Assembly (NCBI GenBank): GCA_036250195.1
Contig: JAVHZZ010000003.1
Span: forward strand, 17,624,504-17,688,503
Source of the DNA: Mixophyes australis
Lineage: Eukaryota > Chordata > Amphibia > Anura > Limnodynastidae
Direction: 5' to 3'
Length of the DNA stretch: 64,000 nt
The notes under the pieces were generated by a model that did not search any database, was not told where the DNA came from, and was given only the letters and a program-made list of their open reading frames with translations. A program made the translations under genes and the position numbers. Positions 32,801 through 42,000 of the stretch are shown one piece after another (within the stretch, counting starts at the first letter, position 1; each line of letters opens with the position of its first letter).

Positions 32801-33010
32801 ATATGTTCACTTGTACTTTATTTAGTCCTGCAAAGCAGAATAATTTTTCTATTTTTCTAATAAAATGTAAGAACTGCTTTGCGGATGTTGGGGAATTTGT
32901 AACTACTGTTGTTTTACAACAAAGAGTTAAAAGTACTATACCATGTGTTCATGCTGTTGTAAACATATGTATATGCTGTTTGATTTCAATGAAAAATTTT
33001 TTTTATAAAA
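29900..33010 (+). mobile_element. 5'-truncated L1/Tx1-type LINE (second copy)
   Basis: About 3.1 kb on the plus strand, starting within ORF2 before the RT and ending in an A/T-rich tail at 32985-33016. It belongs to the same broad clade as the element at 2251-4760 (same RT and C-terminal Cys/His layout) but is more decayed. It joins the end of duplicon A on its left and the composite repeat on its right. No target duplication could be fixed. Confidence 0.85.
29912..32686 (+). pseudogene. L1/Tx1 ORF2 remnant
   Basis: Pieces in order: 29912-30226, the pre-RT region (YQWGDKPGKLLDRALQ, HAYYSNFYNL); 30250-30760, RT fingers (LGKSPGPDHLTILYY, HITALPKEGKDP, HSDQVGFVPGREAHDN) with stops; 30750-31430, palm and thumb (TNGTRQRCPLSS); 31527-31874 and 32009-32200, connection; 32216-32686, C-terminal Cys/His module (LCWRCQGALDTPLHIWWEC). 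The catalytic FADD reads FAED at about 31014-31025, with the first Asp changed to Glu. At least four frame breaks. Inactive. Confidence 0.9.
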
Positions 33011-35240
33011 AAAACATGATCATTCATGTTGGTGATTAAGAAGGTGTGTGCAATTGTTCATTTAATTATGCTCATTAACACTTTAGGTTGCCACTAGTGC
33101 CTGTGTTGTGTTGTATGTTTGTTTTGAACACATAAAACAATCATATGACATGTGTTCCATATGTGATATCTAGCATTTAGATCATGTGTAGCCAAGGTGT
33201 ATGGTTGTGCTTGTCGTTGTAGTCTATATGAAATATGTATTTTACCATGTGAACATTGCCTTAGTGGTTAGACAATCCACTTTCCAACATTGGAGTCATG
33301 AGTTCGAATCCTGACTCATGGCCGTATCTGTGTGGACTTGTATATTCTCCCCATGTTTCCATAGATTTACTCCAATGTGTTACTTATAGAAGAGTATGCT
33401 AGTATAAGTTTTGGTTCTGCTTTTGTTTATACTGAGTTACGTATTGTATATGTATATTTATGATGGCAAATTTTTAGCCATTGAATGCGCATCCACGGTT
33501 ATTTCTAATACAAAATTCCAGATGACACATCCTTCATGTCAAAGAGTATGTGTGTGTAATTCTTTATTGTTTATCCCTAAAGCTTGAAGTTGCTAGTAGT
33601 GCATCTGTTGTGTTGTATATTTTTAGGAGCACTATTAGCTAACACCTATAGGACTTTCAGACATGGTGCTTGTCATTCAAGTTTATATAATGTATGTAAA
33701 TTTCAATCTGCACGTTGCCTTAGTGGTTATCCATTCCACCTGCCAAAAGTGGGGTCATGAGTTCAAATCCTGACCCATGTTGGGGATTATTCCTAAATTG
33801 AATGTTAAAATTTGTGTGGAGCTACAACAGAGACAAGCTCATCAAAATAAAGAGTATCCATAGAAATAGAAAATATCCACAGATAAAAGATACAAAGCCG
33901 AGGCACAAATGACATGTAATAAAGCTTGTGAAAAGGTATTCCACAGCCAAATAAAAGCACATTTTAAAATAGAGGTACATTATTATGGCTCATAACAGAT
34001 TGCATAGAGTTTAGAGATCCAGATAAAAGCAGATAACTCCCAAGTCAAACAAAAAAACAACAGAAGGGCAAAAATGATAAAGAAATTAGAGTCTAACTAT
34101 TATTATTATTACTATTATTCTATTATACATCAATGATTTTACATTGGAATTTATTCAAACTGTGCATCTACCATTTATTTTGGGGTTAAATAGCTCATTG
34201 CATAATTATTGACATTAATAAAAAAAATTAAAGAAAATTGTTTGTTATACCAAACATTGGTTTAACAAAAGTTTAGTGTTGTGGATATTCGGTGCTGTTG
34301 GTGTGTACAATTATTATTTTTTCTCTGTAACACTTTAGCTTGCCACTAGCACTTATGTGATTTGCAGGCAATGGTGTATTGTTGACTTTGTCGTTCTAGT
34401 CTCTATGATGCACATATTTTTTAAACTGCATGCTTAGTGGTTAGAAAATCCACCTTCCAACAGGGGAGTCATAAGTTTGAACCCTGAGTCACAGCCTTAT
34501 GTCTGTGGAGTTTAAATATCCTCCCCATGTTTGTGTGGGTTTACTCCTATGTGTCCCTTATGGAAGAGTACACATGGTTTATGTACTCACATTCTATATA
34601 AATAGTTCAAACAACTTGAACTATAATGCCTTTTATTTATACTAGCATATTATTAACCGTATTAAAACAACAACAAACAAGGTATAGGCTAACTATTAGA
34701 TATTACACATTAACCACTTCACATTGTAATTTATTAAAACTGTGCATCCACCATTGTTTTTTTTAAAAAATAGTACATTGTTTAATTTATAATATTAATA
34801 TAAAAAAACATTTTTTGTTATGAGTGATCTGTAAGCAGATGTATGTTGTGCATATATAGTTGTGATTAGGAGCAATTTAAACAAAAACAATGATTTTTCA
34901 ACAGTTTAGTGTTGTGATTCAGCGCTGCTGCTATAGCTTTTTTTGGACTTAAACATGATCCTGAGCTTCCTTGAGGGTTAAGCATGAATTTAAGAAAAAC
35001 GCTAAGTACTGCTTCTTTCTCTATCTGACGGATCCGGAGGTAAGATCCTACTCTTCTTAAGTCACTCTGTCTTAAGAGGTTGGAGCGCTTCATAAGTGCA
35101 GTTAAGAAATATTTTGATCTTAACTTAAGAAAGATTTTACTTAAGTGACGGATTTTCATTCTTATTTCTCTGTTCTGGGCATGCACAGAGCAAGTTTTCA
35201 CATTATCCGCACAAATTCGGCAGATTAGAACGGTAATGAA
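33011..35240 (+). repeat. Composite unclassified repeat, copy 1 (three tRNA-like modules)
   Basis: Matches 55886-56970 directly and 61835-63570 inverted. It contains three modules with pol III promoter-like boxes, at about 33262-33325, 33717-33778 and 34428-34500: TTAGTGGTTAGACAATCCAC (box A-like) and GAGTTCGAATCCTGACTC (box B-like), each followed by a GTGTGGA...TCTCC...ATGTTT block typical of frog SINE bodies. The right part (34880-35240) is rich in CTTAAG/TTAAGAA motifs and ends AATGAATCAGGTCC, a MITE-like terminus. It encodes no protein. Confidence 0.8.
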
Positions 35241-36063
35241 TCAGGTCCGGAGTCTTTATCAAGGCAGTGGAACTGACCACTTTGTGTTTATTTTTATATA
35301 TATATAATTCATTTTATATCTGTGCAGTCTGATGGGACTTTACATAAACATATGCATTATGTGTATCCTGCAGTTTGTTGTGTCTGTCTGCATATAGCAA
35401 GTACCATATAGACAGAGCATACTTACACCCGTGTTCAGCTGGAAACTTTTCTTGATGAATATGGGCACACCTGCATTTTCCGTCTGTTTTTTAAAAAAAG
35501 CGCAAATTAAGTTTACGCTGCATTTCTTAATGAATATGACCCATAATCTATCAACAAGATTCAGAAAGAGTATTTTCCAGAATACTTAAATTACAAAACA
35601 AACAGATATTTAGGATCATTAACAAGCTGAACAAATGCCTAGAAACAGCACATTTAACTTTGCCCGAAAGTTCTTAATTATCTACCTTCTCCCTTTTTGT
35701 TCTGACAGATGCCCTGCATGACATTCTGCGACCTTGTGATTGTTAACAGGAATGAACACCCGGAAAAATTAAAAATGTAATTTCAAGTGATAATCTACTA
35801 TAATAATAACAACTTTTAATACACCCTATGGCAGCCTTATGTATGCCTTAAAAAAAAACCAAAAGATTAAAGGAACATAAGGAGTATCTTTATTTCATAT
35901 CTTACATTTCAACATTTTAATGTTTGAAATACCTTGGTTTATGCATCAAAATAAATGTACATTTCTATGTGGTGAGAAATATGCCCCATTGATAGTAGGT
36001 GATTGTCTCTCAGTTACTCACACTCAGAGGATATATAAAAATCAGATTGTTTTACTCAGCCAA
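35241..36063. other. No recognisable feature
   Basis: About 800 bp of AT-rich sequence. No open frame of note, no repeat shared within the window, and no RNA gene seen. Confidence 0.6.
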
Positions 36064-36213
36064 ACAGAGCCGTAACGAGGGTTGTGTGGGCGGTGCCGTC
36101 GCCCAGGGCACAAGCCCAAGGGGGTGCAGCAGCCGCCCGCTACCTTCAGCCCTTAGCTTCCACAGAGTTCCTATGCCGAACTTCCTGTTAGTGGAACTGC
36201 AGAAGTTAAGGGC
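36064..36213. repeat. Possible hAT-type MITE fragment abutting ERV-2
   Basis: GC-rich patch in AT-rich surroundings, starting CAAACAGAGCCGTAACGAGG and including GGGCGGTGCCGTCGCCC (self-complementary). Its character resembles hAT-type MITEs, but only one end is seen and the ERV-2 LTR begins directly after it. The continuation beyond ERV-2 (44631 on) was not convincingly matched. Confidence 0.35.
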
Positions 36214-36643
36214 TGTGAGGGTATAAAATAATTGATAGTTATTAAGATGTACAAATATATGTGAAATGCCTTAAAAACTATACAGGACTACGCTTTGAAG
36301 AAAAAAAACAGATGCTTCCTATGGAACAGACAGCAGCAGGATGCCAGACTGAAGGAAGCAGCTGGCAGGAAAAGCATGTAATGCTGAACAGAGGATGTGG
36401 CCTTATATGCATATTTGCTGAGCTAAAGAGATTTCCTTATATGTCCTTGTCGTTAACCAGTTAATGCTGGTCACTATGTATAAATAAAGGATCAGCTTGC
36501 ATAGACCCTCAGAGCTAATTTTGAAACTGCAACACCTTGTTTGTGTTTCATTTCTCCACTTTGCTGTCGAAGGCAAAATACCACATAGGAAATCAGGTTA
36601 TCAGAGATTGATAGTAGGGGCACCAAGCCTCGGTACCCCAACA
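36214..36643 (+). repeat. 5' LTR of ERV-2
   Basis: 430 bp, TGTGAGGGTATA...TACCCCAACA. A TATA box, TATAAATA, is at 36479-36486, overlapping AATAAA (36483-36488). The partner at 44201-44630 has the same length, with about 9 substitutions and no indels. The LTR sequence is unrelated by eye to the ERV-1 and ERV-3 LTRs. Confidence 0.95.
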
Positions 36644-36648
36644 TTTTC

Positions 36649-36666
36649 TGGGGGCTCGTCCAGGAT
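36649..36666 (+). promoter_or_regulatory. Primer-binding site of ERV-2, tRNA-Pro
   Basis: TGGGGGCTCGTCCAGGAT, five bases after the LTR. It matches the tRNA-Pro primer site used by many gammaretroviruses (TGGGGGCTCGTCCGGGAT) at 17 of 18 positions. Confidence 0.93.
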
Positions 36667-37132
36667 ACTCAACCCAGGACTGACCAGAGACCTCCTCAAT
36701 CTTCAGGAACAGCAGACAAATCCGTGCGGTGAGCAGTTGAAGTTTTGTGCATTTTCAACTCCCTACTCCATCTGCTCTTCCTGTAAGATATAAGGTGGGG
36801 TTCAGTAGGGGATGGTATAACGGGTATTTGAACAAATTACTGAATAACCTGTTTTCCTGATATATATTTGTTTTTTTGTGAAAAATAGATAAGTGAATGT
36901 ATGTGTTTGTGTCGATACAGGAAATATATAAAAGGATGCAAATACATAACTTATTAATTGACCTCGATAATCAAAAGCATTCCTCTATACTTGTTGCTGA
37001 GACCTCGCCTTATTTTGTGTAGATGATTGTCCTTGGGTTTGAGAGGTAATAATTGTACTAGTATTAATATATTGTTTCATAAAAAAATCAAAGGGAGCTG
37101 AGGGAATCAGAGACATGCTGTGGGGAGTATAA

Positions 37133-37390
37133 ATGTCAGAAAATAATCTTAGTTGTCCAGACTGTAAATGTGTTGTTATAATTCAAAAGGCATTGACAAT
37201 ACAAACTAGTAAATTGATAGCGGTGATAGGAACTGACACTGATTGTTCAGTAACATATGGTAAACATAAGGAGGGAATTTTTAATCCAATGATATATACA
37301 GCAATAGTTGGAAGTCATGATTGTCCAGACTATCTAAAAACCCAAATAGGATTGGGATGGTGGCTAATATATGATTTTTTAGAAGGATAA
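37133..37390 (+). pseudogene. Unidentified 85-codon ORF in the ERV-2 leader
   Basis: Starts MSENNLSCPDCKC and contains a CxxCxC cluster near residue 8, then a mostly hydrophobic/polar body (LIAVIGTDTDCSVTYG). It lies between the primer site and the matrix-like gag frame, in another phase from it (37133 versus 37549). No known family is recognised. It could be a glyco-gag-like leader exon, an accessory gene or chance. Function unknown. Confidence 0.3.
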
Positions 37391-37548
37391 GGCCACTTAC
37401 ATGTCCATTAATTAATAAAATATCAGTAAAGTATGTACCCAAGTTGATCAAGCAATCCATAACAGGATTGAATTATAAAGGTGTATAAAATTAGAATAAC
37501 AGTCACTTCTCAGGCACACTATGGGCCGGTATTCCCATAACTGCAGTA

Positions 37549-37980
37549 ATGGGGGCCCAGGGCAGTAAAGGTATGATGGTACAGACATCATACACTCCTG
37601 CGGATCTAGTTAAGGAAAGAGAAGGTATTGTGGCTGTTAGAGAAATCTATATCATCTTTAGGAAGGCGGGATTGCCAGATTTTCAGAAAGAATATAGTAT
37701 ATGGATTACTAGGAATAATAAAGAACACCAAGTATGAGCATGGGTAAGGGCATGTAGACAAATAGAACAAGAACAAATGGTAAAGGAGAAGATGCTAGAA
37801 GACATCCAGGGACATACAGCTGTAAACTTGCCTCCTACTCAGCCACCCCCAAGTGCACCATCAGACCCACATAGTCACCCATTAGAAGGAACGTCAGGAC
37901 AACTACCCACTGTAAAGGAAATTATGATATTTTTAATTAAGCAATATATAGCTTTCATAGATAATGTAGAAGTCAATTAG
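37549..37980 (+). pseudogene. ERV-2 gag, matrix-like N-terminal part
   Basis: The frame opens MGAQGSKG, a good N-myristoylation signal (Met-Gly, Ser at position 6), as expected for a retroviral matrix protein that targets Gag to the plasma membrane. It continues with a helical stretch to codon 62, where TGA (37735-37737) interrupts, and resumes in the same frame to a Pro-rich linker (LPPTQPPPSAP, 37829-37859) and a final TAG at 37978. Capsid with its major homology region was not found downstream. Matrix identity is inferred from the myristoylation signal, Pro-rich linker and position. Confidence 0.6.
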
Positions 37981-38189
37981 TTAAAAATGACTAACTACAG
38001 ACCTTCGTAGGTAAAGAAATTCCAATTAGATTAACAGATTTAAAGGATGAGCGGTTATGCTTCAAAAATTTGGATATAACTCACTTTCAGTAAAGATAAG
38101 CAAGATAAGCTGTCTGTCCTGCTCTAAGTGAGAAAGATTTACAGATGTCTTTGTTCAATTGGTTGCAGGTCATAGCTACAATTTAAAGG

Positions 38190-38600
38190 ATTTTGTTTAT
38201 TATTATAGTATGTAACCATAAGAGGGTATGCCATGTTTTATGTATAAATATTAGTATACCAGTTTCAGTAAAACAGAACTGATTAATCCAGACAACAGTG
38301 TGAGTCTCAGATCAATTCTCTAGTGTGCACCGTACATCTGAATTAGAAGGGATTTTACTGGTGGCAAAAAGGTCTATTGCCTTTAACATACTTAGAGGCC
38401 ACAGTGAGCTTCGAAAATCTTCCTGAAAAACTGTGAAGGAGTCGAGGAGAGGCAGAACTAGGAACGACAAAACCGCGGTGGGTAGAAGTTTTATTCTGCT
38501 CTAAAAAGGTCGATGTTATTTCTGTGTCTTCTAAGATTCATCAGTTTGATGTGAAGGTTCAAGAATACTCACCCTTCTGGTTCTGATAAGATTCATTGTT
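38190..38600 (+). repeat. LTR-like end and leader inside ERV-2
   Basis: 38200-38364 looks like the downstream half of another LTR: TATGTATAAATATT (TATA-like), then TTTCAGTAAAACAG and AATTCTCTAGTGTG, followed at 38371 by TGGTGGC, where a primer site would sit. Further on CCGCGGTGGGTAGAAGTTTT (38475-38494) resembles the ERV-1 leader CCCGGGTGAGCAGAGTTTTC. This suggests that the interior of ERV-2 from here on came from a retrovirus of the ERV-1/ERV-3 type by nesting or recombination. The primer site itself does not fit a tRNA I recognise. Confidence 0.35.
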
Positions 38601-38929
38601 TGTATTTGTTATATTTTGACATATTGCTTTATATGTCTGTTGTTGAAGAAAAGTGTACAATAATATTTAAATTAGCCACTGAAGGATTTAGAGTTAACAG
38701 TATTTGTGCTGGTAGAAATTCGAGAAAGTCTTTTAAATTCAGAGGGTCATTCTTTTTGGCTATTGGAACTTGAGAATTGCACTGGACTATTTTTTAGCTG
38801 CAGTCTTATTTTTTTTTTTTCATATATTCTCTTTTGCGCCAGATATAATACTTTTTGTATTGGTTGTACAAAATGAATTAGGAAAAAGAAAAGACAAATT
38901 ACATATTGTGCATATTTTTTTTCGTTTTT

Positions 38930-39290
38930 TGTTATGTTTCTGTCTTACAACCTGTGAGTGAGAGACAGAGAATGGAATGTTTTCCCCTTCCTATTCTGTG
39001 TAAAAGACTTCAGTGTGTTGAGAAAGGGAGGGGGGATATGAGCAAAGGGGGAATGAAGTTGCAGATTCTCTCCCCAGTTTTTTCAGTGTTCAGTGTGAAA
39101 GAGAAGGATTTATTTGACAATATATGTGGTAGATAGAAAAGAGGTTTTCTTCAGTGATTTAAGAGCAATTGAAATATCTCTGCAGTGGTAACAACCTAAT
39201 TGAAGCTGAAGCTAATTGAATGCTGGGACTTGTAGGTCCACAACTGTATGCTGTAACATCAGTTATATTTATCTTTTTCTTCCTCTTTTA
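38930..39290 (+). other. Block shared with ERV-1 and ERV-3
   Basis: TATTCTGTGTAAAAGACTTC and CTGGGACTTGTAGGTCCACA align with 22340-22540 (ERV-1) and with 6130-5900 inverted (ERV-3), including the distance order. ERV-2 has an extra stretch of about 150 bp between the two landmarks. Non-coding in all three copies as they stand. Confidence 0.7.
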
Positions 39291-39584
39291 GCAAGAAAGA
39301 GAGTGTTTTGTGAATTACTGAAAGAATAATCTTTTCTGCTTTTCCATTTTTAAACTTGTATTAGTATAATTTTACCACATTTCTGGATATTGATTTGAAG
39401 GGATTTTTGTTAGTAATTTGACTTGTGGTACAATGTTAGGATTCCAGCTAGGTCATTTAGGTCTATTGTAGGTGCAAATGATTTCTTTTTTTTTGGTGTT
39501 GCCTCTATGGATAATTGTATGCCTGCTGAAACGATATTTAGCTGAGAGAATGTTAGGTGAACATTTGTGTGTGATTTAATGTCA

Positions 39585-39737
39585 GACCCCTAGACCAGGT
39601 GAATTGAAACCAAAAGAACCTCCTGCCCCACCCGCATACAATGATATGTTGGATGCAGTAGCAGGAGATTCAGTGACACAGGCTAATTCACAGAGTCAAA
39701 TAAATGAAGTAGCTGGTCCTGCTGGAGTAGCAGAAAC
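39585..39737 (+). pseudogene. ERV-2 gag piece with PPxY late domain
   Basis: A short open stretch rich in Pro reads KEPPAPPAYNDML. The PPAY at 39628-39639 is a PPxY late-domain motif, which in retroviral Gag recruits Nedd4-type ubiquitin ligases for budding. It ends in a C9A7-type low-complexity run. Position before pol suits a p12-like Gag segment. The capsid and nucleocapsid are not visible. Confidence 0.5.
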
Positions 39738-39870
39738 CCCCCCCCCCCAAAAAAAACAAGAAAAAAACAAACCAAAACTGTAGGTTCTGGGGACTTGTGG
39801 TTAGTGAGGTGTATAATATATTGTACACAATTACTAGAACAGGCTCCAGCAGCTGTTGAATAAAAACAAG

Positions 39871-41260
39871 ACACTCTTCTAATATGTAGATAACTTAATA
39901 CCATGTTGCCAAATGAATGAGGGGTGTCAGGAAGAGACTACATCATTAATTAACTTCTTAGGGCAGCAAAATTGCAAGTTATCACCCACAAAAATACAAG
40001 CAGTGCAGAGTAAGGTAATATTTTTAGGACATTGCATCTCACAAGGTACCAGACACCTCACACAGGACAGGATAACTGCAATCCAGCAGGTAAAGCCACC
40101 ACAGAACACCAAGGAATTAAGGGTTTTCCTAGGTTTGGTAGGGTACTGCAGGGAATGGATTGCCGGAGCATCCCTCCTAATGCAACCCCTCTATGATGCA
40201 CTTAGTGAGGTAAAAGGGTCCAGGATATATTTAACTGAATCACAACTAACATAGTTTGAAACATTAAAACAAGCCATTGTGCAGGCACCAGCGTTAGGAT
40301 TACCACAATATGATAAGCCATTTACCTTGTTCTGCAATGAATCTAAGGGACATGCACAAGGGGTCCTTTCACAGGTACACTAACATAAACAGAGACCGCT
40401 GGCTTACTATTCATTACATCTAGACAGTATCATAAGAGGAGCCCCATCCTGCATAAGGGCGGTGGCAGCCGCAGCCTTGCTAAAAGATAAGGTGGCAGAT
40501 ATAGTACTAGACCACCCCTTAACTATACAGGTCCCACATGCAGTTACAGAAATATTAAACCAAGCAAGAAGAAAGCATCTGTCCACAGCAAGGCTCACTA
40601 AGTATGAGGTGTCATTATTAAGTCATGCACATGTAACAATTAAAAGATGCACAGTTTTGAACCTGCTACACTGTTTCCAGTTGAAGCAGGTTCAACAGAG
40701 GGGAGAGAGGTGGGTGGGGACCTACCCACCCTTGATGAATCAGAAAGGGAGAAATGTATCAGTACCAGACAAAATACACACCAAAATTTTCCCTTTTCTG
40801 AGTCACATGACTGTGCTGAACTAATGAAGCTAGAAATGAAGGAATTAGAAAATGTGACAGATGTCCCTATACCTAATGCAGATTGGAACTTATTTGTTGA
40901 CGGTTCCAGGTATTATTATGAAGGGTCACCACACACAGGGTATGCTGTGACCACCCTGGAAGAGACTTTGATACAACAACCACTCCCACCTTTCTGCTCA
41001 GCACAGGAGGCGGAGTTGCATGCACTCACTGAGGCATGTATAATGGCAGAAAACCAAACAGCTAACATATACACAGACTCCAGGTACGCATATGGCGTGC
41101 GCCATGATTTTGGGCCAATATGGAAGAGCAGGGATTTTGTAGGGTCAGCAGGAAAACCTATCAAGCATGCAGAACAGATAAGGGCTCTGTTTAGAGCTCT
41201 GCAGCTACCCAGGAAGGTAACTATATTGAAAGTCCAGGCACACACTAAAAAAAGACTATG
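39871..41260 (+). pseudogene. ERV-2 pol: RT catalytic remnant, connection and RNase H
   Basis: Begins abruptly at the RT active-site loop, which reads YVDN (39883-39894) in place of YVDD, right after an in-frame TAA. The fingers and most of the palm are absent. 39913-40254 is the thumb region (KVIFLGHCISQG, ELRVFLGLVGYCREWI). 40280-40660 is the connection domain. RNase H (40860-41330) retains its acidic residues: Asp in LFVDGSRYY, Glu in QEAELHAL, Asp in NIYTDSRYA, and Asp in NAKADAAA after a frameshift near 41250. Gamma/epsilon-type pol. Cannot be functional without the missing palm. Confidence 0.88.
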
Positions 41261-42000
41261 GAGGCTATGGGAAATGCCAAGGCAGATGCTGCTGCTAAAC
41301 AGGCAGCCCTTATGCCCAGGGTGCAGGTCTGTCATGTGATACAGGGTAAAAACCCTGTAGAGCCTGTAACCCTTGACATACTGCAAAAGTTCCAGGAACA
41401 AGTCTCCTCAATAGACAAAAAAGCCTGGGAAAAGGAAGGTGCTACATGTCAGGGAGGGCTCTGGAGAACAGATAAGTATTGTCTGCCCAGAAGCCTATAC
41501 CCTATGATGACTCAATTGGTACATGGGCTGGTCCACAATTCGAAAGAAGCTATGACTAATATTGTCTTACGACATTGGGTAGCACCAGGATTCAATGCAG
41601 CTGCTACGGCATATGCAGCAGCCTGTGTGATAAGCGGAAAATACAATCCAGGTCAGGTAGTGAAAACACCACAGAAGAACACACCAAAGCCATTGTACCC
41701 ATTTCAGAGATTGCAGATCTAACTGATTATTTAATACAGCTTACAAAGATAATGACTAATGTGCACTCTCAAGTTTTCTCCTCCATTCCAGATCCAAATA
41801 ACGATACAGGAACACATGCCTTGCAACCAGGAGATTGGGTCTACCTAAAAAGGCACATGAGGAAAACTTCGGAACCCAGATTTGATGGTCCATATCAAGG
41901 GGTCTTGATTACTCCCACTTCTGTTAAGTTAGGAGGACGAGACACCTGGGTCCACGCATCTCACTGCAAAAAGCTGACGGTGAAAATTGAAGCACCATGA
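41258..42000 (+). pseudogene. ERV-2 integrase with the catalytic core deleted
   Basis: The N-terminal zinc domain is present (VHGLVHNSKEA) but its last cysteine position reads CVIS, not CxxC. The reading then jumps near 41695-41725 directly to the region before the C-terminal domain (LQPGDWVYLKRHMRK, FDGPYQGVLI), which is intact to the end at 42000. Compared with ERV-1, about 450 bp that would hold all three DDE residues are missing. The last codons overlap the env start (ATGA at 41997-42000), the usual pol/env arrangement. Confidence 0.88.

Noticed and set aside
33262..33330. tRNA gene candidates (also 33717, 34428, 56144, 62605, 63070)
   Set aside because: Box A/B-like motifs are present but no proper acceptor or anticodon stems form, and the modules recur inside repeats. 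Treated as SINE-type modules.
39734..39780. C9A7 run as a frameshift signal between gag and pol
   Set aside because: Low-complexity tract with stops directly after it and no matching pol frame at that point, so more likely decay.
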